Assembly: GCF_017794965.1 (NCBI RefSeq)
Contig: NZ_CP051240.1
Coordinates: 2,914,001 to 2,978,000 of the forward strand
DNA from: Alcanivorax sp.
Lineage (GTDB): Bacteria; Pseudomonadota; Gammaproteobacteria; Pseudomonadales; Alcanivoracaceae
DNA: 64,000 nucleotides
Reading direction: 5' to 3'
Position 1 is the stretch's first letter. Every line of letters starts with the position of its first letter. Of the stretch, positions 1 to 8,575 are shown one piece after another. Made by a program: the position numbers and the translations under genes. The notes beneath the pieces were generated by a model. The model did no database searches, was not told the DNA's origin, and saw only the letters and a program-made list of their open reading frames with translations.

Positions 1-326
1 AACACCTGCTCTTTATAGGTCTCGGCGTTGCGCAGCACATCCTCCTGACTCAGGGGCGGACGGGTCGCACTCTTGCCGGTGGGGTCACCAATCATCCCGG
101 TGAAGTCACCGATCAGAAAGATCACTTCGTGGCCCAGCTCCTGAAACTGGCGCAGCTTGTTGATCAGCACAGTGTGCCCGAGATGCAGATCCGGCGCGGT
201 GGGATCGAACCCCGCCTTGACGCGCAGAGGGCGTCCTGAGGCCAGCTTTTCCCGTAATTCGTCTTCCTGGATGATTTCATCCGCACCCCGGGAAATCAGT
301 GCCCATTGTTCGTCCACCGTGGCCAT
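1..326 (-). CDS. tyrS: Tyrosyl-tRNA synthetase, N-terminal part (runs off the window)
   Basis: Only the first 108 or so codons are inside the window. The reading begins MATVDEQWALISRGADEI and carries the class I synthetase signature as HLGH (the HIGH motif) after AGFDPTAPDL, followed by GDFTGMIGDPTGKS, which is typical of bacterial TyrRS and contacts tyrosine and ATP. The enzyme charges tRNA-Tyr in the cytoplasm. The KMSKS loop and the tRNA-binding domain lie outside. It is divergent from the M23 peptidase gene, an arrangement also found in Pseudomonas. The start ATG (complement 324-326) fits the family N-terminus. Confidence 0.95.
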   Translation of the reverse strand, partial: MATVDEQWALISRGADEIIQEDELREKLASGRPLRVKAGFDPTAPDLHLGHTVLINKLRQFQELGHEVIFLIGDFTGMIGDPTGKSATRPPLSQEDVLRNAETYKEQV

Positions 327-511
327 GCCTACCTCTGCTGTTCTGCGGCTGTCTGTATGTTTTACCCGTATCGGGAGCCGACGCCCCCCGCGAAAGCGCG
401 GTATTGTAGCACTTGAACGCGGCCAGAGAAGGCGGGTATCTTTGCAGGTCTGTTTTTCGTTGTGTCTTTGTAGCCGACACGCATGTCACCCAACCAGATT
501 CCGCGATTTCC

Positions 512-1834
512 ATGAAACAATTCTTCTCTGCTGTCGGCAGACTGGTGCGCCAGTTTCCCCGCACCCATTTACTGCTGGCCATGGTGCTTCTCGGTGGCGT
601 CATCATTATCGCCCTTCAACCGGAATCCACACCGGTAACCGAGCGCACCGCCAAGACCATCGAGCTTCCGGCGCGCACCGCGCCCGTAGTCAAACCCGTC
701 GAGCAACCCGCCCTCCCCCAAGGGCCGGAGTGGCAGACCCTCACGGTGAAATCCGGCGACAGCCTGTCCTCCCTGCTCCAGCCGCTGGGCGTGGGCGCCG
801 GCCAGGTCTATGCCCTGATCAACAGTGACGAAAAGTTGGCACAGCTCACCAAGCTGCGCCCGGGAGAGCAGCTGGAGGTACTGGTCAATGACGACAACGC
901 CCTGCGTGGCGTTCGCTACAACCCCTCCCGGGTGGAAACCCTCACCGCCCGGCTGACCGGCGCCGGCTGGACCGCCCGCCTGAGCCAGCGCGAGTACCAG
1001 AAACAGACCCGCTACGCCCAGGCTGAAATCACCGACTCACTGTTTCTTGCTGGCGCTGCCGCCGGCATCAGCGACCGGCTCACCATGCAGCTTGCAGAGC
1101 TGTTTGCCTGGGATATCGACTTCGTGCTGGATATCCGCAAAGGCGACAAGTTCCGGGTGCTATATGAAGAGCTTTATCTGGACGGTGAAAAGGTCGGTGA
1201 AGGCGACATTCTCATGGCCGAGTTCTGGAACCAGGACCGCCATCTTTCCGCCTTCCGCTATGAGACCCTGTCCGGCGATGTGGAATACCTGGATATCAAG
1301 GGGGACTCCATGCGCAAGGAGTTCATCCGCACACCGGTAGCCTTCGCCCGGGTCAGCTCACGGTTCAACCTGAGCCGCAAGCATCCGGTTCTCAACCGTA
1401 TTCGTGCGCACAAGGGTACTGACTACGCCGCCCCCGCCGGCACCCCGATTCGCGCTGCCGGTGACGGCAAGGTGATCTTCGCCGGGGTCAAGGGGGGCTA
1501 TGGCAACGTGATCATCCTCAAGCACGGGCAGATCTACACCACCCTGTATGCGCACATGCGCAGTTTCGCCAAGGGGATCCGCGTAGGCAAACGGGTCAAG
1601 CAGTCACAGACCATCGGTTATGTGGGCTCCTCCGGTCTTGCCACCGGCCCCCACCTGCACTACGAATTTCGCATCAACGGCGTGCACCGCAACCCCCAGA
1701 CCGTGCCGCTGCCCAAGGCCCGTGGCATCAATGACAATGAGCGCGCGGAATTCCTGATTGCCGCCAACCGGCTAAAGGCACAGATGACCCTGTTTGCCGA
1801 AGCCGCCACCCTGGCCAGCAGCGATGTCTTCTGA
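512..1834 (+). CDS. M23 family murein endopeptidase with OapA/LysM-like domain (MepM type)
   Basis: A 440-residue envelope peptidase. It starts MKQFFSAVGRLVRQ, has one membrane segment at about residues 20-38 (LLLAMVLLGGVIIIAL), then a LysM/OapA-like peptidoglycan-binding domain (WQTLTVKSGDSLSSLL) and a C-terminal LytM domain. The zinc ligands are visible as HKGTD and HLHYE. Such enzymes cut peptide cross-links in the periplasm so that new murein can be inserted. I chose the ATG at 512 because it begins just before the membrane anchor; an upstream in-frame ATG at 413 would add 33 residues with no signal-like character. The 3' end overlaps anmK by 11 bases, suggesting coupled translation of a wall-cutting enzyme and a wall-recycling kinase. 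Confidence 0.93.
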   Translation: MKQFFSAVGRLVRQFPRTHLLLAMVLLGGVIIIALQPESTPVTERTAKTIELPARTAPVVKPVEQPALPQGPEWQTLTVKSGDSLSSLLQPLGVGAGQVYALINSDEKLAQLTKLRPGEQLEVLVNDDNALRGVRYNPSRVETLTARLTGAGWTARLSQREYQKQTRYAQAEITDSLFLAGAAAGISDRLTMQLAELFAWDIDFVLDIRKGDKFRVLYEELYLDGEKVGEGDILMAEFWNQDRHLSAFRYETLSGDVEYLDIKGDSMRKEFIRTPVAFARVSSRFNLSRKHPVLNRIRAHKGTDYAAPAGTPIRAAGDGKVIFAGVKGGYGNVIILKHGQIYTTLYAHMRSFAKGIRVGKRVKQSQTIGYVGSSGLATGPHLHYEFRINGVHRNPQTVPLPKARGINDNERAEFLIAANRLKAQMTLFAEAATLASSDVF

Positions 1835-2912
1835 GCTGTATATCGGGCTGATGACCGGCACCAGCGTGGATGGCATCGACGCGGTGCTGGCACAAATCGA
1901 CGATCAACACGTCTCCCTGCTTGCCTGCCACAGCCACCCCCTTGATGACGACCTGGCCAGGGACATCCTGACCCTGTGTCAGCCAGGCGAAGGCGAGCTG
2001 GATGCGGCCGGGCGGGTCAGCCGCCGTTTGGGCCGGGCGTATGGGCAAGCCTGCGAGGCACTACTGAAGCACGCCGACGTTGAAGCCAACCGGGTGACCG
2101 CCATTGGCTGCCATGGCCAGACCGTACGTCACCGCCCCGGCAAGGACGGCTTCAGCGTACAGCTGGGCTGCCCGGACACCCTGGCATGCGCCACCGGTAT
2201 TGCGGTGGTGAGCAATTTCCGCAACAAGGACATGGTGCTGGGGGGCCAGGGAGCACCGCTGGTGCCGCCTTTCCACTGCCGATTGTTCGCTGGCGACGAT
2301 GAGCGACGGGCGGTGGTCAATATTGGCGGCATGGCCAACGCCACCCTGCTGGACGGCAACACCCTGATGGGCGGGTTCGATACCGGCCCGGGCAACGTGC
2401 TATTGGATCTCTGGATTCGCCTGCATAACGGGGCTGAATTCGATGCGGATGGCGCCTGGGCCGCCAGTGGCAAGGTGAACAAGGCGCTGCTAAAGCGGAT
2501 GCTGCGTGATCCCTATTTCCAGCAGCCCCCACCGAAAAGCACCGGCCGGGAGCACTTCAACCGTCAGTGGCTTACTTCCCACCTCGCGAATGAACTACCC
2601 GCCGAAGACCTGCAGGCAACCCTGGCAGAACTGACCGCCCGCAGTATCACCGACAGCCTCTCCGACTTTTCCCCCCAGCGCCTGCTGGTGTGTGGCGGCG
2701 GCGCCCACAACCATCACCTGATTCAACGCTTGCAGGCATGCAGCGGTGTGCCGGTTTCCAGTACAGAGGAGGCGGGTATGCACCCGGACTGGGTGGAAGC
2801 AGCCGCCTTTGCCTGGCTGGCCTGGGCCCGCTGGCATGGACAGCCGGGGAATGCACCCGTGGTCACCGGCGCATCAAGGGAAGCGATTCTGGGACAGATC
2901 ACCCTGCCGTAA
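1824..2912 (+). CDS. anmK: Anhydro-N-acetylmuramic acid kinase
   Basis: A 362-residue cytoplasmic kinase of murein recycling. It phosphorylates 1,6-anhydro-MurNAc with ring opening to MurNAc-6-phosphate. The family N-terminus GLMTGTSVDGID, the nucleotide-binding FDTGPGNVLLD and the C-terminal LLVCGGGAHN are all present. The start ATG at 1824 lies inside the end of the M23 peptidase gene. A heptad-repeat element begins immediately after its stop codon. Length is normal for the family. Confidence 0.97.
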   Translation: MSSELYIGLMTGTSVDGIDAVLAQIDDQHVSLLACHSHPLDDDLARDILTLCQPGEGELDAAGRVSRRLGRAYGQACEALLKHADVEANRVTAIGCHGQTVRHRPGKDGFSVQLGCPDTLACATGIAVVSNFRNKDMVLGGQGAPLVPPFHCRLFAGDDERRAVVNIGGMANATLLDGNTLMGGFDTGPGNVLLDLWIRLHNGAEFDADGAWAASGKVNKALLKRMLRDPYFQQPPPKSTGREHFNRQWLTSHLANELPAEDLQATLAELTARSITDSLSDFSPQRLLVCGGGAHNHHLIQRLQACSGVPVSSTEEAGMHPDWVEAAAFAWLAWARWHGQPGNAPVVTGASREAILGQITLP

Positions 2913-2915
2913 GAG

Positions 2916-3092
2916 CAGCTGCGAGCTATGAGCTGGGAGCCACCAGGCGCGAACCAAGGGTTGCGCCAACTGGCAAACTCCCGAGCCGCGCTTTTGCGCA
3001 GCTTTAGCATCGCGCGGACGCTGCGCGCAGCAACGAATCTTGTTCCGGCTTTTCCTGCACCTCGTAGCTCACAGCTCGTGGCTCGTAGCTGG
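2916..3092. repeat. Heptad-repeat element, AGCTCGT-type arms
   Basis: About 177 bp between the convergent anmK and PAP2 genes. The left arm is a degenerate array of 7-base units (agctgcg, agctatg, agctggg, agccacc). The right arm reads the same period in inverse (ctcgtagctcacagctcgtg and on). The core is GC-rich with several GCGC palindromes. It has the same plan as the AGTTNAA elements elsewhere in the window but a different unit. Confidence 0.6.
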
Positions 3093-3096
3093 CCCC

Positions 3097-3645
3097 TCAA
3101 ACCAGCCAGAACCCGATCATGGCGCAGCTGACGCCCAGGGTCGCGCCGGCCAGAATGTCCGAAGGGTAGTGCACGCCCAGCAGCACCCGGGACAAGCCCA
3201 CCATCACCGCCAGCCCCACAGCCAGGGCCATCACCTGCGGATAGAAGACCGACAACAGGGACGCCATCACGAAGGCCGCAGCGGTGTGGCCGGAAGGAAA
3301 GCTGAACCGGTCCGCCGGTTGGATGAAGGCGGACAGGCTTTCCAGCGCATCGGCCGGTCGCGGCCTCTGAATAAGATGCTTGAGGCCCACAAACAGCGGC
3401 ACCTCCAGCGCATAAGCGGCCATGGCCGTGAGTGCAAAGACACTGCCACCTTCCTTGTCGAACCACCAGATCAACAGTGTCAGGGCCACATAGAAGGGCC
3501 CGTCACCCAGTCGGGACACCTGACGGGCCATACGGGCACGGCGGGCAGCCTGGGGCTGCTGAAGCAACCAGCACATGGCCCGGGTATCTGCGGCGGTCAT
3601 TCTCTGAAATGTCGGTCGTGTCGTCATCATGGGTTTAGTGTCCAC
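3097..3645 (-). CDS. PAP2-family membrane phosphatase
   Basis: A 182-residue integral inner-membrane protein. The three type 2 phosphatidic acid phosphatase motifs are in order: KHLIQRPRP, FPSGHTAAAF, and SRVLLGVHYPSD. The SGH and the last SR-H-D provide the histidines for phosphoester hydrolysis. Likely substrates are lipid phosphates such as phosphatidylglycerol phosphate or undecaprenyl pyrophosphate; the sequence alone does not decide. The GTG at 3645 gives the length above; ATG at 3630 is an alternative start. It is convergent with anmK. Confidence 0.88.
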   Translation of the reverse strand: MDTKPMMTTRPTFQRMTAADTRAMCWLLQQPQAARRARMARQVSRLGDGPFYVALTLLIWWFDKEGGSVFALTAMAAYALEVPLFVGLKHLIQRPRPADALESLSAFIQPADRFSFPSGHTAAAFVMASLLSVFYPQVMALAVGLAVMVGLSRVLLGVHYPSDILAGATLGVSCAMIGFWLV

Positions 3646-3703
3646 CCTGAAAACGACGAAATGTTGATCGATTGATGAAGGTTATATGACAGCAGGCCAC
3701 GCA

Positions 3704-3736
3704 TGCCAGACGCAGGACGCCTGAAGCCGGACGCTT
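3704..3736. repeat. Short degenerate heptad array (GCCGGAC-type)
   Basis: Units gccagac, gcaggac, gcctgaa, gccggac and gcttaag follow one another at a strict 7-base period in the gap between the PAP2 gene and erpA. A single array without a clear partner arm. The unit type is the same as at 8499-8573. Confidence 0.45.
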
Positions 3737-3775
3737 AAGAAAAAACCGGAAGGCAACCCTGAACGAGAGAGGGAA

Positions 3776-4114
3776 TCAGACCGAGAAGGAGGAGCCGCAG
3801 CCGCAGGTGGTTGCAGCGTTGGGGTTGCTGACCACAAAGCGGGAGCCCATCAAGCCTTGCTCGTAATCCACCTGGGAGCCGTCCAGGTACTGGATACTCA
3901 TGGCATCCACCAGCAAGGTGACACCGTCTTTCTCGACAATGGTGTCATCGTCATTCACCGCTTCATCGAAGGTGAAGCCGTAGGAAAAACCGGCACAGCC
4001 GCCCCCGGTGATATACACCCGCAGCTTGAGCTCAGGATTACCTTCGTCGTCGCGCAGCTCCTTGACCTTGGCGGCGGCGGCGTCAGTGAAAGAGATGGGG
4101 GTTTGTTCGGTCAT
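3776..4114 (-). CDS. erpA: Iron-sulfur cluster insertion protein ErpA
   Basis: A 112-residue A-type Fe-S carrier. The conserved cysteine sits in GGGCAGF and the C-terminal pair in TCGCGSSFSV; these three cysteines hold the cluster passed to apo-proteins such as the isoprenoid enzymes IspG/IspH. Length and termini match ErpA rather than IscA, and the location next to bactofilin and argC matches the Pseudomonas erpA locus. It is last in a leftward run argC - membrane protein - bactofilin - erpA, but separated from bactofilin by a hairpin at 4142-4170. Confidence 0.95.
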   Translation of the reverse strand: MTEQTPISFTDAAAAKVKELRDDEGNPELKLRVYITGGGCAGFSYGFTFDEAVNDDDTIVEKDGVTLLVDAMSIQYLDGSQVDYEQGLMGSRFVVSNPNAATTCGCGSSFSV

Positions 4115-4141
4115 ACGCTCGCTGATGCTGTAAAGACAGAA

Positions 4142-4170
4142 AACCCGCTGCCTTTTCAGTGCAGCGGGTT
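4142..4170 (-). terminator. Hairpin between bactofilin and erpA genes
   Basis: A perfect 10-bp inverted repeat (AACCCGCTGC / GCAGCGGGTT) with a 9-base loop. On the minus strand it is followed by TTTTCTG, a short T-rich tail, so it may end or attenuate transcription from the bactofilin gene before erpA. Confidence 0.55.
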
Positions 4171-4206
4171 CACTATGTTCCAGTACCCGACTAAATCAGT
4201 CAAGAA

Positions 4207-4668
4207 TTATTCGGCTGCCGGCTGCTTATCCGCCTCGGCCTTTTCAGTCTTCTTGTCCTTGTCCGGCGCAGGCAGGTTACGGCGCTCATCATCCAGACGC
4301 ACCAGCTTGCCGTTCACCCGAGCCCCCATCACCATCTCGATCATCTGATAGTAAACGTTGCCTTCCACGGAAGCCTTCTCGGCCAGCTCCAGGTTTTCAC
4401 TGGCGTGCACATCACCTTCCACACGCCCGTTGATCACCACCTGGGGCACCTGAATCTCCCCTTTGACCACACCGGACTCACCAATGATCAGGCGGCCACC
4501 GTCCTTACCCACACTGATATTGCCTTCCACCGTGCCCTGGACATGCAGGCCGCCGCTAAACTCGACATCCCCACTCACCTTCGCGCTGGGGGCGATCAGG
4601 GTATGGTTCCGGTAATCCTGGGTCGCAGCGTTGTTATGGGCTGCATTTTTCTTGTCTCGGCCTAGCAC
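4207..4668 (-). CDS. Bactofilin (polymer-forming cytoskeletal protein)
   Basis: A 153-residue protein whose centre is a run of short beta-helix repeats (GDVEFSGGLHVQGTVEGNIS, then GEIQVPQVVINGRVEGDV, then EGNVYY), the bactofilin/DUF583 core. Both ends are charged and low in complexity, as usual in the family. Bactofilins self-assemble without nucleotide into membrane-associated filaments and often recruit cell-wall enzymes. It lies 9 bases downstream of the membrane protein gene 4678-5406, so the two are probably co-translated. Confidence 0.93.
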   Translation of the reverse strand: MLGRDKKNAAHNNAATQDYRNHTLIAPSAKVSGDVEFSGGLHVQGTVEGNISVGKDGGRLIIGESGVVKGEIQVPQVVINGRVEGDVHASENLELAEKASVEGNVYYQMIEMVMGARVNGKLVRLDDERRNLPAPDKDKKTEKAEADKQPAAE

Positions 4669-4677
4669 AGGTCTCTC

Positions 4678-5406
4678 CTACTGCCACTTTATGGTTTTCT
4701 GTGTTTCGTAACGGTTTCTGCCGCCGCTCTCAGCATCCACATCCAGCGCCACAATCTCTACCCCTTCCGGCAGAAGAAAGCGTCCATTCAGCTCTTGAAA
4801 ATAGCGAAACCGGAAGCGGGTCTCACTTCCGTCATCCAGCCAGTCATCGCCGCTCACCTCAACAGGCTCGCCGTCACGGATACCGCGCAGGGTCAGAGAA
4901 ATGTCACCGGACAGATAATTACGGTTATCGCCGGACTGCACCAGAACCACTTTGTAACTGAACTGCCGCTCCTCACCGGTGGGGCTCAGGGTGAGCTTCT
5001 CGATTTGCAGCCCCCGCTCACTGGCACCCGGCGCCATCACGTTCTTGTAGAACGACACTGCCTCCTCAAGCTCAGCAGCCTGGTCGCGCAACCCCTTGAT
5101 CTCCTGCCGCAGGCTTTCACGTGCCTGCTGGGTCACTTCCGTATCGGTTCGGTAGAGCGCCAGCTCGTTTCGGGCTGCTTCCAGCTCACGCACCGTGTCC
5201 TTCAGTTCGGCCCGCAACCGTCGATTGGTTTCCGAGGTATCCAGCGCCCCGCTGTTGCCCGTCCACATGCCTGCAAAGAACAACAGCACCGCGGCCACCA
5301 CCATGCTGACCACCAGGATACGACGGCGCTTCTTCTGCTGGGACGGGCTCACCGGCACCAGCATCACATCATCAATACCGGCCCGGCTTTTCGGTTTTTT
5401 TGCCAT
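4678..5406 (-). CDS. Single-pass membrane protein with coiled coil (DUF6776-like)
   Basis: 242 residues starting MAKKPKSRAGIDDV. A basic patch (KKRRR) precedes one membrane helix (ILVVSMVVAAVLLFFAGMW, about residues 27-46). A predicted coiled coil (about 55-115, LRAELKDTVRELEAARNELA) and a mostly beta C-terminal domain facing the periplasm follow. No enzyme motif is visible. I know this type of protein only as a conserved neighbour of bactofilin and argC in gammaproteobacteria; a role as bactofilin partner is inference from adjacency. The ATG at 5406 was chosen over an in-frame upstream one because it gives the N-in basic patch and avoids overlap with argC. Confidence 0.75.
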   Translation of the reverse strand: MAKKPKSRAGIDDVMLVPVSPSQQKKRRRILVVSMVVAAVLLFFAGMWTGNSGALDTSETNRRLRAELKDTVRELEAARNELALYRTDTEVTQQARESLRQEIKGLRDQAAELEEAVSFYKNVMAPGASERGLQIEKLTLSPTGEERQFSYKVVLVQSGDNRNYLSGDISLTLRGIRDGEPVEVSGDDWLDDGSETRFRFRYFQELNGRFLLPEGVEIVALDVDAESGGRNRYETQKTIKWQ

Positions 5407-5407
5407 A

Positions 5408-6463
5408 TCAAGGTGCCAGCGGGACCACAGACAGCCCCGCATCCTCATCCAGTCCGAACATGATATTCATGGCCTGGACCGCCTGTCCGGATGCCCCCTT
5501 GACCAGGTTGTCGATCACCGACAACACCACAATGACATTTTCCCCGCGCGGCTGATGCAGGGCGATCCGGCAGGTGTTGGCACCTTTCACAAAACGGGTC
5601 TCCGGGTGGCTGCCCAGCGGCATCACATCCACGAAGGGCTCATCGGCATAGCGCTTTTCATAGGCCTCCTGCACAGCCTCAAGCGACGGTGCACCGTCTA
5701 CCAGCTGCCCGTAAAGGGTGGCATGGATACCGCGAATCATGGGAATCAGGTGGGGTACGAAGGTGGCCTTCACCGGCTGTCCGGCAATGTCAGCCAGGCC
5801 CTGTTCGATTTCCGGCAGATGACGGTGTCCGCTGGCGCCGTAGGCCTTGTAGCTCTCTCCAGCTTCCGCCAGCAACATGGGCACTTTTGCGCCCTTGCCA
5901 GCACCACTGGCGCCACTGGCCGCATTGGCAATCAGCTGGTCCGGTTTGATCCAGCCGTTCTCCAGCAGCGGCAGATAGCCAAGCTGAATGGAGGTGGGAT
6001 AGCAGCCGGCGCACGCCACCAGCCGCGCATCACGCATCTTCTCCCGGTTGACTTCCGGCAGGCCATAGACGGCCTCCGCCAGCAATTCCGGGCAGGCATG
6101 GGGCTCGCCATACCATTCACTCCACAGCACATGATCTCGCAGCCGGAAGTCGGCAGACAGGTCCACCACCCGCACTCCGGCCTCCATCAGCTCGGGCATC
6201 ATGCGCATGGCCACGTTATGCGGCGTAGCAAAGAACACCACATCGCACTGAGCCAGTCGGGTTACATCCGGCTCGCTGAAGACCAGGTCGGTACGCCCAC
6301 GCAAGGAGGGGAACATGTCAGCCACAGCCGTACCCGCATCACCACGGGAGGTAATCACCTGCAGCTCCGCCTGAGGGTGATTGACCAACAGACGCAGCAG
6401 CTCTACCCCGGTGTATCCGGTTCCGCCTACCACGCCAACCTTGAGGACTGACCCCGTTACCAT
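5408..6463 (-). CDS. argC: N-acetyl-gamma-glutamyl-phosphate reductase
   Basis: A 351-residue NADPH enzyme of arginine synthesis. It reduces N-acetylglutamyl-5-phosphate to the semialdehyde. The nucleotide-binding GVVGGTGYTGVELLRLL is at the N-terminus, and the catalytic cysteine is in the ACAGCYPT segment. The start ATG at 6463 follows the family; an upstream in-frame start would add 17 unlikely residues. First gene of the leftward argC - membrane protein - bactofilin - erpA group, with a 1-base gap to the next gene. Confidence 0.97.
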   Translation of the reverse strand: MVTGSVLKVGVVGGTGYTGVELLRLLVNHPQAELQVITSRGDAGTAVADMFPSLRGRTDLVFSEPDVTRLAQCDVVFFATPHNVAMRMMPELMEAGVRVVDLSADFRLRDHVLWSEWYGEPHACPELLAEAVYGLPEVNREKMRDARLVACAGCYPTSIQLGYLPLLENGWIKPDQLIANAASGASGAGKGAKVPMLLAEAGESYKAYGASGHRHLPEIEQGLADIAGQPVKATFVPHLIPMIRGIHATLYGQLVDGAPSLEAVQEAYEKRYADEPFVDVMPLGSHPETRFVKGANTCRIALHQPRGENVIVVLSVIDNLVKGASGQAVQAMNIMFGLDEDAGLSVVPLAP

Positions 6464-6544
6464 AACGCTTACTCCAACCAATTCACTGTGCCGCCTCCGG
6501 CATAAGGGCCGCATAATAGGCGCCGCGCCCTGCCATCAGCAACT

Positions 6545-7954
6545 TTACCCGGGCAACTGTCGCGGCCCGCCTTCTTTATCCGTCTCTGCCTGCTTGTCTT
6601 CCTCGCGGGGTTTTTCCAGCGCCATGCCTTGCCCATCCGCCATGCGCTCGGCCAGGGAGTCGTACAGCGGCCGCGCCCATACCAGCTTGGCCACTGCCGC
6701 GGCCAGGAACGCCCCGGCCATCAACGGCAGCAGAATGTCATGCCGGTTACCGGTGAGCTCCATGACAATCACAAACGAAGTAATCGGTCGCTGGATCACC
6801 GCCGCCAGAAATGCGGCCATGGCCACCAGCGTCAGCCCCACCAGCGAGACATCCGGAAAGAAACCGCCCACCAGATTACCAAAGCCGGCACCCGCCGCCA
6901 GACTCGGAGAGAACAGGCCGCCCGGAATGCCGGTGAAGTAGGACACCAGGGTGGCCGACATCTTGGCCAGCGCAAACGTCCAGTTCCCCGGGTGCTCACC
7001 ATCCAGCAAGGTACTGGCCTGCTCATAGCCGCTGCCATAGGTGGCGCCGCCGGTAGCCAGTCCAAGGAACACCAGCACCAGTGAGCACATCAGCACCACC
7101 CGGTAAGGATGCGCCTTGGCATAGGGGGAGAGAAACTGGCTGCCACGGATCAACAAACGACTGAAAAGCCCACCAAAGAGCCCGCACACCAGTGCGGTCA
7201 CACCAATGGCCGCCCAGTCCCGGGTGATATCCAGCGCCCCGCCGGGATGCCCGAAAAAACTGTAGTGTCCCATGATCATCAGCACCACCACACCGGACAG
7301 GATGATCGCCAGGATCAGGGTCCCGCTGGTGCGCTGCTCGAACGACCCGGACAGCTCCTCGATGGCGAATACGATCCCCGCCAGCGGCGCATTGAACGCC
7401 GCCGAGACCCCGGCCGCGCCCCCTGCCACAATCAATGAATTGTCCACGTACTTCTGGTTGAGCCGCCCCACCTGGCCCACGGAATACATCATTGCCGCGC
7501 CGATATGCACGCTCGGCCCCTCACGGCCGATACTGGCTCCGCACAGCAGGCCCAGACAGGTGAGCACGAACTTGCCCAGAATGACACGCAAAGACAGAAA
7601 GGTGGGACGTAGCCAGTGGTAGCGCTGCTTGAGCACCACCAGCACCTGGGGAATGCCGCTGCCCTGGGACTCGGTGCCCAGCTGACGCATGAGCCAGACA
7701 ATCAGCAACATGCCCAGTGGCGTGATGAGCACCGGCAAATAGGGCGAGTAAGCGTGGATCTGAACAAAAGTATGTGACGCCAGTTCGGCCACCCAGGCGA
7801 ACGCCACCACCAGCAGCCCCACCAGAATCGCCCCGGTCCAGAATACCGCACGCAGTTTCCAGTCCTGCCAGGAGCCCAGCTGTCTGCGGCTGACCCGTCG
7901 GGTGCGGAACAGGTAGTAACGCATCAATCGACGATGGCGGGGCCGCTTGTTCAC
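6545..7954 (-). CDS. CLC-family chloride channel/antiporter
   Basis: A 469-residue polytopic inner-membrane protein. The selectivity-filter motifs are all seen: GSGIPQV, GREGPSVHIGA (its Glu is the gating glutamate), and GIPGGLFSPSLAAGAG. An IEE pair in PLAGIVFAIEELSG matches the proton-path glutamate of ClcA-type exchangers, so Cl-/H+ exchange is likely. No CBS domain is present. Translation most likely starts at GTG 7954, because AAAGGAG lies 4 bases before it. The open frame extends upstream across hemJ on the other strand, but that part is not channel-like. Confidence 0.93.
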   Translation of the reverse strand: MNKRPRHRRLMRYYLFRTRRVSRRQLGSWQDWKLRAVFWTGAILVGLLVVAFAWVAELASHTFVQIHAYSPYLPVLITPLGMLLIVWLMRQLGTESQGSGIPQVLVVLKQRYHWLRPTFLSLRVILGKFVLTCLGLLCGASIGREGPSVHIGAAMMYSVGQVGRLNQKYVDNSLIVAGGAAGVSAAFNAPLAGIVFAIEELSGSFEQRTSGTLILAIILSGVVVLMIMGHYSFFGHPGGALDITRDWAAIGVTALVCGLFGGLFSRLLIRGSQFLSPYAKAHPYRVVLMCSLVLVFLGLATGGATYGSGYEQASTLLDGEHPGNWTFALAKMSATLVSYFTGIPGGLFSPSLAAGAGFGNLVGGFFPDVSLVGLTLVAMAAFLAAVIQRPITSFVIVMELTGNRHDILLPLMAGAFLAAAVAKLVWARPLYDSLAERMADGQGMALEKPREEDKQAETDKEGGPRQLPG

Positions 7955-8047
7955 GGGACTCCTTTCGGATTCGAAATAGGGAACAGGAAGGTTGTATAGT
8001 GTACGCCCACTAAAGCGCCACTCCAATGCCACAAGGACAGGACCGAC

Positions 8048-8494
8048 ATGATGCAGTTCGCCCTCGACCACTTCCTCTGGATCAAGGCCATCCACCTGAT
8101 CGCCGTCATCTGCTGGTTCGCCGGCATCTTCTACCTGCCCCGTCTGTTCGTCTATCACGCCATGGCCGAAGATCAGGTCAGCAAGGATCGCTTCAAGATC
8201 ATGGAGCGCAAGCTTTACCGCGGCATCATGAACCCCAGCATGATCGTGACCGTGGTGCTGGGCCTGTGGATGTTCATTGCCAACATCGAGGCTTACAAGG
8301 GGGGAGGCTGGATGCATGCCAAACTGACCCTGGTATTCCTGCTGATCGGCTACCACCATGTCTGCCTGGCCTACATGAAGAAATTCGCTAACGATGCCAA
8401 TACCAAGAGCGACAAGTTTTACCGGATCTTCAACGAGATTCCTGTTTTCATGCTGGTCGCTATTGTTATCCTCGTTATCGTCCGTCCATTTTGA
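8048..8494 (+). CDS. hemJ: Protoporphyrinogen IX oxidase, HemJ family
   Basis: A 148-residue membrane protein with four hydrophobic segments. Conserved features include HLIAVICWFAGIFYLPRLFVYH near the N-terminus and the segment WMHAKLTLVFLLIGYHH; the histidines are the proposed haem ligands. HemJ oxidises protoporphyrinogen to protoporphyrin in bacteria without HemG or HemY. The genes for thiamine and haem synthesis (thiD, thiE, hemL) follow on the same strand. It is divergent from the CLC gene with a 93-base gap. Confidence 0.92.
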   Translation: MMQFALDHFLWIKAIHLIAVICWFAGIFYLPRLFVYHAMAEDQVSKDRFKIMERKLYRGIMNPSMIVTVVLGLWMFIANIEAYKGGGWMHAKLTLVFLLIGYHHVCLAYMKKFANDANTKSDKFYRIFNEIPVFMLVAIVILVIVRPF

Positions 8495-8498
8495 TAAT

Positions 8499-8573
8499 GC
8501 CGGACGCCTGATGCCCGATGCCGGACGAAAACCCGGCTCGTGTCCGGCGTCCGGCATCCAGCCTCAGGCGTCT
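8499..8573. repeat. Heptad-repeat element, GCCGGAC-type arms
   Basis: Fills the gap between hemJ and thiD. Left arm: gccggac, gcctgat, gcccgat, gccggac. Right arm: an inverse array of the same unit (gtccggcgtccggcatccag and on). The arms are separated by only about 14 bases, so the transcript would form a long imperfect hairpin. The thiD start codon follows 3 bases later, so its ribosome binding site would lie inside the element. Confidence 0.6.
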
Positions 8574-8575
8574 TC

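Noticed and set aside
7955..8557. N-terminal extension of the CLC channel to 670 residues
   Set aside because: The extra 200 codons lie antisense to hemJ and are not membrane-like; a good ribosome site precedes GTG 7954.
8495..8575. TPP riboswitch upstream of thiD
   Set aside because: No conserved thi-box segments (such as CTGAGA and the ACCTGA-like block) are seen; the gap is a heptad element.
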